NCBI GenBank assembly: GCA_947311255.1
Contig: CAMZKL010000016.1
Location: 1-64,000 of the forward strand
DNA length: 64,000 nucleotides
Reading direction: 5' to 3'
Source of the DNA: an uncultured Chlorobiota bacterium
Lineage (GTDB): Bacteria > Bacteroidota > Bacteroidia > Bacteroidales > JAADGE01
This document shows, in pieces, positions 1 through 9,300 of the stretch. Position 1 is the stretch's first letter; every line of letters begins with the position of its first letter. A program made the translations under genes and the position numbers. The notes beneath the pieces were generated by a model. It did not search any database, was not told the DNA's origin, and was given only the letters and a program-made list of their open reading frames with translations.

Positions 1-33
1 AAAAGTATAAAAAAAACGTGAAATGACCTATTT

Positions 34-115
34 AGTGTCGGTGTGAATTTGTTAATTAGTTGATTATAAGACAATAATATTACTGCCATTTTGCAAAAAT
101 ATTCACACCGACACT
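34..115. repeat. Long-loop perfect inverted repeat
   Basis: A perfect 15-bp inverted repeat (AGTGTCGGTGTGAAT at 34-48, its complement at 101-115) encloses a 52-nt AT-rich loop and is followed by a T5 run. The stem is far richer in G+C than its surroundings. It could be a long-loop terminator of the gene left of the window or a small fold-back element. A similar arrangement with a different stem occurs at 15683-15762. Confidence 0.6.
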
Positions 116-150
116 TTTTGGAGTGGACTCAGAATTAGATTGTTGGGTTT

Positions 151-183
151 TGCTCCGATTGTAAAAAGTCGGGGCATTTTTTT
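151..183 (+). terminator. Intrinsic terminator of the gene upstream of the window
   Basis: TGCTCCGAT (151-159) pairs with GTCGGGGCA (168-176), with two G-T wobbles, and is followed by seven T. It lies just before the first gene. The preceding 15 nt (ATTGTTGGGTTTTGC) are repeated before the next terminator at 3062, which suggests that the gene left of the window belongs to the same duplicated family. Confidence 0.8.
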
Positions 184-223
184 ATTAATTCACAATACTA
201 TTAACTTTTTTAAATTAAAATTC

Positions 224-3049
224 ATGAAAAAAATACTATTACTATCAATACTATTCATTGTTTCATTAAGCATAAATGCTCAAAATTTGGGTGCAAAATC
301 AAATGTAAAATTCAATAAAAAAATAAAAATAGAAAGGATTAAGCATAATAATCAAAATCAAGATAAAACACAAGATAAAAATACGCAAGATTTACATTGG
401 GCAAAAATACTGAACGAAAACTTTGAAATTTGGCCTCCTACAGATTGGGGTATATATACACTTGGCGAAGGCGACGGCTGGAAATCAAATACAGAAACTT
501 CACATTCAGGAACTTCATGTGCATTTCACGACTGGGGAGTATATTCCGCAACAACTAACGACTGGCTTGTTACTCCTGCATTAACAATAGATAATAATGC
601 TTATGCCTTAAATTTTTGGGAATATTGTGGAGTAGGAGACTATAATTTACATAAAGTTGTTGTTTTAGATGGTGCTAACCCCACAACTGCAACAGAACTT
701 GAAGTTTTATACAGCGAAGAAGGAACACTTTTTCAATGGATTGAAAAAGAATTTTCGTTATCAGCATATAACGGTCAAACTATTTATATTGGTTTTTACT
801 ACGAAGGAGTACCTGCCTCCTATAACGATAGATGGCGTATTGATGATGTCATCGTTGGCTATCCCGCAGTAAACGACCTCGCTCCCGATACAATTACACC
901 TACGTGGGTAATGTCAGGAACAGCTGCCGTCCCCGAAGTTACCGTTCATAATTACGGTCAAGTTAGTGAAACAAATTACAGTGTTCAACTTACCGATGGA
1001 GCCGGGTACAACAAAACTGTTACAAATCCGGGAACAATTACTGCAGAAAATGAGTTAATAGTGCAATTCCCAAATTGGACTCCTGCCGATGCAACTTATA
1101 CACTTACTGCTACGGTAATTGTAGCAACTGATGAAGTTCCCGAAAATAATACAATAACAAATCAATGCATAGTTGAAGCTCGATATTTTATGTCGAATAA
1201 TAACTATACAATTTGCAGTGGTCGTTTTTTCGATAGCGGAGGTCTTGATGATAATTTTAGTGCCAATGAAGATTATACTATGACAATTTCGTCTGGCGAT
1301 GTTTCAAAAATGGCTTCCGTTAATTTTGTTAGTTTCGATTGTGGTAATTTTAGTGATAGATATTTAGAAATTTATAATGGAACAAGCACATCTGCTCCTT
1401 TAATCATATCATCAAACAACACCAACAATGGTACTGATATGTTGCAAACATTCACAGCCGATAATACCGACGGTGCTTTAACATTTCATTTTGTTTGTTC
1501 CGAATACATACTTAGTCCGGGTTGGGACGCAAATATTTCATGCCTTACTGTTCCAAATGTAGATATGGGAATCGAAACTCTTACTCCAAGTTTGGCGGTA
1601 AGTGGAGAAAATACAGAAATAAAAGTAAAAATTGTAAATCATGGTTTAAACAATGCTACAACTTGGAATGTAAATGTAACAGACGGAAATAGTTACAACG
1701 AAACTGTTACAAATCCGGGTAATATTGAATTTCTTGACACAATTACTGTTGATATGCCAACATGGATTCCTGCAAGTGGATATTATACTTTAACTGCAAG
1801 TGTTACAATTACAGATGACTCTAACACTACAAATAATCAACTTGCAATTAACGGACTTGCTCATGGTGGTTTCTCAAATTATGCAGTTGGTGGAAATACA
1901 GAAGCAGGGATATTTAACAGAGTAAATTTATCCGATGGAAATACAACACAAATTGGAACTATTGCCGACAGTAATTTTCCTATGGCAGATGAATATGCTC
2001 TCAATGGCATTATTTATAGATTACGTAACGATAAATCAATTTCAACAGTAAATCAAACTAACGGTAATGAAACTGTATTGGGTAATATAACAGGAGCTTC
2101 TAACTACACTCCCACAGGTCTTGCTTATGATTGGATTGAAAATAAAATGTATATCTCCTTAGTCGACGAAAGTAATGATATAACACACATTGGAACTATT
2201 AATATGGCAAACTATGCCTATACCGAAATTGGCACAATTACTTCAACAAATGTAATTGCTATTGATTTTGCTAATGATGGTTTCTTATATGCAGTAGATT
2301 TATATTATAATAAATTAATAAGAATTGACAAATCAACTTTTGATATTGTTGAAATAGGATACATTGGAATAGAGATAGGTTTTGGTCAAGATATTACTTT
2401 TGATAGGCAAGCCGGTTTACTTTTAACAATAACAAACCAAATTAGCGAAGACCAAAGCTGGGAAAATAAATATGGATATTATGATTTAACAGATGGTAAG
2501 TTTCACGAAATAAAACACATGGGAACAGACCAATACGCAACAATTGCCTGCTACGAAAGAGACGAATATGTTGCCACTTTTAATATCTCGAACGGAAATA
2601 ATATGCTTGAAAATGCCATAATTAATATCAACGGAAATAATCTTCAAACAAACTCAGTAGGTGCGGCATCTATAATTTTATTTGCAGGAAATTATCCTTT
2701 CACGGTTAATTATGCCGGCTACGATGAATACTCCAACACGCTCACAGTTACCAATGCAAATGAAACTTTAAATATTATTTTAAACGAAACAGTTTTAGTA
2801 AACAACATTTCAGAAAACAAAATTTCAATATACCCAAACCCCACAACAGGACAATTCACAATAGACCTACGAGGGTCGGCAAGACCTCGTAGTGTCGAAA
2901 TTACCGACATAACCGGAAAATTAATCAAACAATTATCAATTGACAATCATCAATTGTCAATTGATTTTGAAAATCAACCAAGCGGCATTTATTTCATGGA
3001 AATACAAACAGAAAACAATATTATCATCAAAAAGATAATTAAAAATTAA
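224..3049 (+). CDS. T9SS secreted protein with adhesin-type (choice-of-anchor J), CUB and CARDB-like domains
   Basis: A 941-residue exported protein of unknown substrate. The ATG at 224 is chosen because it opens a typical signal peptide (MKKILLLSILFIVSLSINAQ). The in-frame ATG 84 nt upstream would translate the previous gene's terminator. In order the protein shows a gingipain cleaved-adhesin/MAM-like jelly roll (about 62-215), a CARDB-like segment (220-320), a CUB-like domain (321-444), a second CARDB-like segment (445-545), a probable beta-propeller (548-782), a carboxypeptidase-regulatory-like domain (784-855) and a T9SS sorting domain (860-941, YPNPTTGQF and GIYF motifs). Such proteins are carried through the outer membrane by the Por system and released or anchored. 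The sorting-domain coding sequence holds two in-frame palindromes. The adhesin and CUB assignments are by eye. Confidence 0.9.
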   Translation: MKKILLLSILFIVSLSINAQNLGAKSNVKFNKKIKIERIKHNNQNQDKTQDKNTQDLHWAKILNENFEIWPPTDWGIYTLGEGDGWKSNTETSHSGTSCAFHDWGVYSATTNDWLVTPALTIDNNAYALNFWEYCGVGDYNLHKVVVLDGANPTTATELEVLYSEEGTLFQWIEKEFSLSAYNGQTIYIGFYYEGVPASYNDRWRIDDVIVGYPAVNDLAPDTITPTWVMSGTAAVPEVTVHNYGQVSETNYSVQLTDGAGYNKTVTNPGTITAENELIVQFPNWTPADATYTLTATVIVATDEVPENNTITNQCIVEARYFMSNNNYTICSGRFFDSGGLDDNFSANEDYTMTISSGDVSKMASVNFVSFDCGNFSDRYLEIYNGTSTSAPLIISSNNTNNGTDMLQTFTADNTDGALTFHFVCSEYILSPGWDANISCLTVPNVDMGIETLTPSLAVSGENTEIKVKIVNHGLNNATTWNVNVTDGNSYNETVTNPGNIEFLDTITVDMPTWIPASGYYTLTASVTITDDSNTTNNQLAINGLAHGGFSNYAVGGNTEAGIFNRVNLSDGNTTQIGTIADSNFPMADEYALNGIIYRLRNDKSISTVNQTNGNETVLGNITGASNYTPTGLAYDWIENKMYISLVDESNDITHIGTINMANYAYTEIGTITSTNVIAIDFANDGFLYAVDLYYNKLIRIDKSTFDIVEIGYIGIEIGFGQDITFDRQAGLLLTITNQISEDQSWENKYGYYDLTDGKFHEIKHMGTDQYATIACYERDEYVATFNISNGNNMLENAIININGNNLQTNSVGAASIILFAGNYPFTVNYAGYDEYSNTLTVTNANETLNIILNETVLVNNISENKISIYPNPTTGQFTIDLRGSARPRSVEITDITGKLIKQLSIDNHQLSIDFENQPSGIYFMEIQTENNIIIKKIIKN
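2864..2896. repeat. In-frame palindrome in the T9SS domain, loop 1
   Basis: CTACGAGGGTC (2867-2877) and GACCTCGTAG (2883-2892) form a hairpin with one bulged G and a five-base loop. It is flanked by GAC and GTC, which extend the stem. It encodes the variable DLRGSARPRSV segment between two beta strands of the sorting domain. A different palindrome with the same GAC/GTC flanks lies at the equivalent place in the next gene (5868-5902). Confidence 0.75.
2935..2965. repeat. In-frame palindrome in the T9SS domain, loop 2
   Basis: ATCAATTGACAA (2935-2946) and its exact complement (2954-2965) flank a 7-nt loop inside the sorting-domain code, giving the residues SIDNHQLSID after the ITGK strand. The paralogue has an unrelated palindrome at the matching position (5943-5962). 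Confidence 0.75.
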
Positions 3050-3061
3050 ATTGTTGGGTTT

Positions 3062-3092
3062 TGCCTTGACCGTAACAGGTTGGGGCATTTTT
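3062..3092 (+). terminator. Intrinsic terminator
   Basis: TGCCTTGACC (3062-3071) pairs along its whole length, with wobbles, with GGTTGGGGCA (3078-3087), followed by T5. It sits 12 nt after the stop of the first T9SS gene and is a diverged copy of the terminator at 151. Confidence 0.85.
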
Positions 3093-3121
3093 AATTGATT
3101 AACGTATAAACTATCTTAAAA

Positions 3122-6055
3122 ATGAAAAAAATAACATTATTAGCTTTCATAATATTTGCTTTTTTCAGCATAAAAGCACAAATTTTTAGTTCAAAAAACG
3201 TAATCAGTTCAAACATCAATAACCCCGAAACAGTAATTTCGGCAGATTTTAATAACGATGGTTACATAGATGTTATTTTTTCAACAATTACCGACCACAA
3301 AATAGCTGTTTGCTTATTTAATCCCACAATAGACGATTTTGACCCGCAACAAATTATTACAACATCATTTACTTATGCCGTTTCAATGTTTCCTGCCGAT
3401 TTAGACGGTGATAATGCAACCGATTTTCTTGTAGTTTCACAACTTAGCAATAAAGTAGCTTGGTTCAAAAACGACGGCTCGGGAAATTTTACACTTCAAA
3501 CACTCATAAACGACAGTGCACAAGGAGCATCAAGCGTTATAGCTGTTGATATTGACGGTGATACAGATTTAGATGTTGTTTCTTGTGCAAAAACTGATAA
3601 TAAAATTCTGTGGTATGCAAACGATGGCTCAGGAAATTTTTCAGCACCAAACGAAATTACTGCAAGTGCCGAAATTCCTGTTGTTATAATTTCTGCTGAT
3701 ATTGATAATGATAACGACCAAGATATAATTGCAGGATACGGTCAAACCGATAAAATTGTAAGTTTTACAAACAACGGTAGCGGAACTTTTGGCTCTGCCG
3801 TAGAAATTACCGACCAAACCGACTATATTTACTCCATAAAAGCCGCCGATTTTAACGATGACGGAAAAATTGATATTGTTTCGGTATCAAAAAGTGATAA
3901 TAAACTTGCTTGGTATAAAAACAACGGAAACGGAACTTTTTCAAATCAAAATATAATTTCAACCGATATTTCGATGGCTTATTGTGTAGATGTTGCTGAT
4001 TTTGATTTAGATAACGATATTGATATTGTTTGCACGGCACAAGGTAGCGGGAAAATTTATATTTTCAGTAATTCCGACGGAAACGGAACATTTACAGAGC
4101 AAACAGTTATAAGTAAAAAAACAGACGGAGCAAAAGGTGTTTCGGTTGCCGATTTTGACAACGATGGTGATATTGATTTCGTAGCCGTGCTTTCAACCGT
4201 TGACCCCGACGAAGTGGCTTGGTTTGAAAACGGAAAAGAAAATTTCGTGCTTCATAACATCAATACAAACCACGATATTAACGAAATTTTTGCTTATGAT
4301 ATTAATAATAATGGTTATAAAGATATTTTTTATACAAGTTCAACTGGTGTTTACTGGGTAGCAAATAATGGAGATGAAACTTTTAGTTCAGAAAATACCA
4401 TATCAAATATTTCTTACAATATTTTTGCAATGAAACTTGCAGATTTGGATAATGATAGTGATATGGACGTTATTGTTGCCGATGCACAAGGCGATAAAAT
4501 ATTTTGGATACCAAACACAGACGGAAACGGAACTTTTGGAAGTGAAATTATGATAGACCAAACTTGCAACGGTCCTGTTGATATTGCATTATATGACTTT
4601 GATAATGACAACGATATGGACTTTATTTCTTCATTAGCAAATGAACATAAAATTTATAAATATGTAAATAACGGCACAGGCTCATTTACAAAAATTTTAC
4701 TAACCGACACAATAGCTCAATGCAGAATAGGACTTTCGGATATTGACAATGACGGAGATAAAGACTTGGTCTATTCAACTTACACATACACAGGTTGTTT
4801 GCTCAACGATGGAAGTGGAAATTTTAACGATGGGTCTGCAATTATCGACAGTAATACACCCAACGGAGGTGCAGGAGTAATCCTTTCGGCAGATTTGAAT
4901 AACGACGGTTATGATGAAATTATAGCCAATCAAAACTTACTTGCAAAATGGTATATAAACAATCAAAATAATACTTTTGAGGGAAAAGATGTCAGCCTTT
5001 GGGGAAGTGCTTACGACCTTGCCGTTGGCGACCTCGACAACGATACCGACCCCGATATAGCTGTTGTGTGCAGGAGCGTTGGCTATGTTTATTATTGCGA
5101 AAATATTAACTGGGGCGATACAATTATTGCTCGTAATACAATAGCTGTTGAAGATGCAAAAGAAGTTGAAATTGCCGACCTTAATAATGACGGTTACAAC
5201 GATATTATTGTAGGAACTTGGCCTTACCAAAGTATAAATTGGTTAGAAAATAATACTTATAGAATTTTAAAAGAACCTTTCGACCAATTTGTATGCGAAG
5301 GCAATAACGCATATTTTTCGGTAATTTCAACAGGAGTTAAAATTTATAAATGGCAAATAAATACAGGTTCGGGCTTTACGGATATTACAAACGATGCAAC
5401 ATATTCAGGTGCAGATAAAGCTCAACTTAAAATAAATTCGGTAACTGCCGATATGTTTGGTAACCAATTTAGATGCCTTGTTTATAACAAAGATAATGAA
5501 CAATTAATTACTGAAACTGCAACGTTAAATCAATACACCGCAAGCGTGCAATGTATTGAAAATCAGGCAAGAACAGCCGATAATTCAAACAATTATACAG
5601 TTGTAGGAACAGAGTTTGACCTTGATACAATTTACAATAAATGCAACGAAACCTTAACTGTTACAAACGATTACAACAGCACCGCAACACTTGCCGGCGA
5701 AATACTTACCGAAGGCACACACACCATAACTTGGACTATAAAAAACACAAGCAATGAAGTAGTTGATGAGTGCAGTTTTGATATTGAGATTCAAAATTAT
5801 GTTGGAATAAATAATATTTACGAAAATGAAATTTCAATATTCCCAAACCCCACGAACGGAATTTTTAGACTTACTAACGTTCCTCAGGAACTTAGTAACG
5901 TCCAAATTACCAACATAACAGGAAAAATAATTTATAATACGACAATGGGACATGTCCCATTGCAAATAGATATTTCAAATCAGTCGGAAGGTATTTATTT
6001 CATAAAAATACAAACAGAAAACAATATTATCATAAAAAAAATAATTAAAAAATAG
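3122..6055 (+). CDS. FG-GAP/VCBS-repeat T9SS secreted protein
   Basis: A 977-residue exported protein. A signal peptide (MKKITLLAFIIFAFFSIKAQ) is followed by more than ten FG-GAP/VCBS-type units (about 25-715). Each has a calcium-loop signature such as DFNNDGYID, DIDGDTDLD or DLDNDSDMD, and together they are expected to form beta-propellers. Next come an Ig-like domain (about 720-820), a HYR-like segment (about 825-895) and a T9SS sorting domain (897-977). The last 15 residues almost match those of the preceding gene (ENNIIIKKIIK), so the two sorting domains are recent paralogues even though the rest differs. Two palindromes interrupt the sorting-domain code. The protein is probably a surface adhesin; its ligand is unknown. 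Confidence 0.92.
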   Translation: MKKITLLAFIIFAFFSIKAQIFSSKNVISSNINNPETVISADFNNDGYIDVIFSTITDHKIAVCLFNPTIDDFDPQQIITTSFTYAVSMFPADLDGDNATDFLVVSQLSNKVAWFKNDGSGNFTLQTLINDSAQGASSVIAVDIDGDTDLDVVSCAKTDNKILWYANDGSGNFSAPNEITASAEIPVVIISADIDNDNDQDIIAGYGQTDKIVSFTNNGSGTFGSAVEITDQTDYIYSIKAADFNDDGKIDIVSVSKSDNKLAWYKNNGNGTFSNQNIISTDISMAYCVDVADFDLDNDIDIVCTAQGSGKIYIFSNSDGNGTFTEQTVISKKTDGAKGVSVADFDNDGDIDFVAVLSTVDPDEVAWFENGKENFVLHNINTNHDINEIFAYDINNNGYKDIFYTSSTGVYWVANNGDETFSSENTISNISYNIFAMKLADLDNDSDMDVIVADAQGDKIFWIPNTDGNGTFGSEIMIDQTCNGPVDIALYDFDNDNDMDFISSLANEHKIYKYVNNGTGSFTKILLTDTIAQCRIGLSDIDNDGDKDLVYSTYTYTGCLLNDGSGNFNDGSAIIDSNTPNGGAGVILSADLNNDGYDEIIANQNLLAKWYINNQNNTFEGKDVSLWGSAYDLAVGDLDNDTDPDIAVVCRSVGYVYYCENINWGDTIIARNTIAVEDAKEVEIADLNNDGYNDIIVGTWPYQSINWLENNTYRILKEPFDQFVCEGNNAYFSVISTGVKIYKWQINTGSGFTDITNDATYSGADKAQLKINSVTADMFGNQFRCLVYNKDNEQLITETATLNQYTASVQCIENQARTADNSNNYTVVGTEFDLDTIYNKCNETLTVTNDYNSTATLAGEILTEGTHTITWTIKNTSNEVVDECSFDIEIQNYVGINNIYENEISIFPNPTNGIFRLTNVPQELSNVQITNITGKIIYNTTMGHVPLQIDISNQSEGIYFIKIQTENNIIIKKIIKK
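5868..5902. repeat. In-frame palindrome in the second T9SS domain, loop 1
   Basis: TTACTAACGTTCC (5871-5883) pairs with GGAACTTAGTAA (5887-5898) with one bulge and a TCA loop, inside flanking GAC and GTC. It encodes LTNVPQELSNV. Its position, flanks and single-base asymmetry match the element at 2864-2896, but the stem sequence differs. Confidence 0.75.
5943..5962. repeat. In-frame 20-bp perfect palindrome, loop 2
   Basis: CAATGGGACATGTCCCATTG is a perfect palindrome with no spacer. It codes for the TMGHVPL segment after the ITGK strand of the T9SS domain, the same loop that holds the palindrome at 2935-2965 in the preceding gene. Confidence 0.8.
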
Positions 6056-6069
6056 ATTTTTTAGTAATA

Positions 6070-6194
6070 CCTTAAATCTGCAAGCTAGATACTGTACTAA
6101 TTTACAGTCAGTTAGCCGTTAATTGTCTTCACTTTAATTTGATGAGTGAAGCCTTGACTATCAGTCCTTTAAATATAAACTTGCAGATATAAGG
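6070..6194. repeat. Structured intergenic repeat, copy 1
   Basis: The outer stem CCTTAAATCTGCAAG (6070-6084) pairs with CTTGCAGATATAAGG (6180-6194) with one mismatch. Inside are two more hairpins, ACTGTA/TACAGT and CTTCACT/AGTGAAG, so the whole could fold as a multibranched RNA. The left 11 nt (AAATCTGCAAG) are identical to those of a second copy at 27446. The right-hand 40 nt match that copy at about 32 of 40 positions, including an identical TGACTATCAGT block. Confidence 0.7.
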
Positions 6195-6344
6195 GAATAT
6201 ATAAAGGCATTTTTAGTTTTTCCCAAACATATACTTTTATTTTAATATAATTTATGTGTTTGCCCTTATTTTTATATGAACAAATTATAGCTTAATAATA
6301 AAAATATTACTTTTGTTCCTTCATTAAAAAGGAATAAGATAATA

Positions 6345-9300
6345 ATGTTCAAACAACTGTACCATTTTTTTAAAACTAAAAAATTAATACTTGCAATACT
6401 TGTGCTATTAGCTTTTGGCACAACAATATACACAGCACTGCAAATAAAAACTATTGAAGATATTTCAAAAGTAATACCTTCCGATAATGAACTAAAACGT
6501 TTTAATTTTGCAACAAAACAAATAAAATTTAATGATAGAATAATAATTCATGTTTCACAAAAAAAATCTGTCGCCCTTGCTTCGAGCAACACCGACAGTA
6601 TTTTTAATCCAGAAAACTTGATTGCATTTTCCGATAGTTTAACAGAATATCTTCAACAAAATTATCCAAAATATATTGCTGAAATAAAAAACACAGTTTC
6701 CGAAAATGTAATGAATGATGTATATGAGATATTTTATAATCATTTGCCAATTTTTCTTGAAGAAAAAGATTATGCAAAAATTGATACAATTTTGCAAGAA
6801 GATGAAATTAATAAAACACTCGAAGCAGATTTAAAAACATTAATTTCTCCTGCAAGTTTAGTAATTAAAAAATTTATAAAAAGAGACCCTCTTAGTTTAA
6901 CACCAATTGCTCTTAAAAAATTAAACAATTTACAATTTGACGATAATTATGAAATTTATAATAATCATATTCTAACGAAAGACCAGAAAAGTTTACTTCT
7001 TTTTGTAACATCAAAATATTCTAATGATGAAACCGGAAAAAATTTAGAATTAATTCAGGCTTTAAATAAATCAATATCAGAAACTTCAAAAAAAGTTAAA
7101 AATGTTGGTGCTGAAATATTTGGAGCTCCTGTAATTTCGGCAGGAAATGCTGAACGTATAAAAAAAGATATAATCCTAACCGTTTCAATAGCATTAATTT
7201 CCTTGTTTTTATTCTTATCATTTTTCTTTAAACGAATTGAAGTTTTTTTTGTAATATTTTTACCCGCAGCATTTGGTGCAGCATTTTCAATTGCTTTAAT
7301 AAAATTAATTCAAGGAGAAATATCGGCAATATCGCTTGGTGTTGGTTCAATTTTGGTGGGAATTTCCATAGACTATTCCCTTCATATCTTTACACATTTT
7401 AGAAGCAAAAAAAAGGCTGAAAATATTTTTAAAGATATTACAATGCCAATTTTTATGAGTAGCTTAACAACAGCATCTGCATTTTTTTGTTTACTATTTG
7501 TAAGCTCCGAAGCATTGCAAGATTTAGGTTTGTTTGCTGGCATAAGTGTACTGTCTTCGGCGGTTTTTGCCCTAATTGTACTTCCTCATTTTTTGCGAAA
7601 AAAGAAAGATAAAAAAGGTAAAATAAAAAGTGAATATAATTTTATTGAACGTTTTGCATCGTATAATTTTCATAAAAACAAATACCTTTTATTCATATTA
7701 ATTGGCTTTACAATTTTTAGTTTATTCTTCTTTAATAATGCAGATTTTGAAAGCGATATGGACAAAATGAATTATATGTCTCCAAAATTAAAACTTGCTG
7801 AAAAAAACATAGAAAATATTAGTAATGATGCCCTGCGAAAAATGTTTTTTGTTGTAACGGGTAATAATTTGAATGAAGCACTTAATAAAAACGACAAACT
7901 TTCTGATGAATTAAAACAACTTAAAAAAGAAGGTTCGATAAAGCAAATAAGTTCTATTAATTTATTTTTAATGTCGGATAGTTTGCAAAAAATACGCATA
8001 AAAAAATGGCAAAATTTCTGGACACATGAAAAAATTTCTAAACTAAAAAATGACTTAAATATTTATGGTAAAGATTATGGTTTTAAAGAAGATGCATTTG
8101 CAAGTTTTATTAGTTCATTAAACAAAAAACAAACAATAATTGATAAAAAAACTCAAAAAAAACTGATAGAATTATTCGGAAATGATTTAATAAATGAGAA
8201 AAATAACATAACAAGTATTGTTAGTTTAATTAAGCTGGAACAAATTGACAAAATGAATGTTTACAACACAATTAGTACAAACGATGATGTATATATTGTG
8301 GATAAAAAATACATTACCGACAAAATTGTAGTAATACTACAAAAAGATTTTGAATTGCTTGTAACAATCTCATTATCAGTTGTTTTCTTAATACTTTTAA
8401 TTTATTTTGGAAGAATAGAATTAACAATAATAACTATTTTGCCAATGCTCGTAAGTTGGATTTGGACACTTACAATTATGTGGATTTTCGATTTTAAATT
8501 TACAATTTTCAACATAATAATTTCAACATTTATTTTTGGATTAGGAATTGATTATAGCATTTTCATAACACAAGGACTTTTGCAAAAATACAGATATGGA
8601 AAAAATACTTTAAACTCTTATAAAACATCAGTTTTTCTTTCTGGAATAACTACAATTACTGCAATTGGCGTACTAATTTTTGCAAAACATCCTGCCATGC
8701 GTTCCATTGCATTCCTTTCGGTAATTGGAATTACTTCGGTTATTTTTGTAACATATACTTTACAACCATTGCTTTTTAATTTCTTAATAAAACAGCAAGG
8801 AAAAAAACGAAGTTTGCCAATAACTTTTCATGATTTATTGTCATCTATTGCTGTATTTTTAACATTTGTTATTGGTGCTTTTATTACAACTTTTATTTAT
8901 ACTTTTATACGTGTTATTCCTTTTGGAAGAAAAAAACAAAAACTTTTACTTCATAAATGGTTAAAATTAGTATCGAAAGCCATTGTTTATATTCCTGTAA
9001 ATATTAAAAAAATTATTAATAATCCTTTTAATGAAAATTTTAAAAAACCAGCAATAATAATAGCAAACCATCAGGCCCATATTGACATTACGCTACTTCT
9101 TATGTTGCACTCAAAAATGCTTATTTTAACTAATGATTGGGTTCAAAATAATATTTTCTACGGTAGAATTGTAAAATTTGCAGATTTTTTGCCTACATCA
9201 AATGGCTTTGATAAAAATAAAGAAATTTTAAAAGAAAAAATAAAAGAAGGATATTCAATTCTTATTTTTCCGGAAGGAACTCGCTCAAAAAATTTAGAAA

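Noticed and set aside
140..223. N-terminal extension of the first T9SS gene from the ATG at 140
   Set aside because: It would translate the previous gene's terminator and push the signal peptide 28 residues inward.
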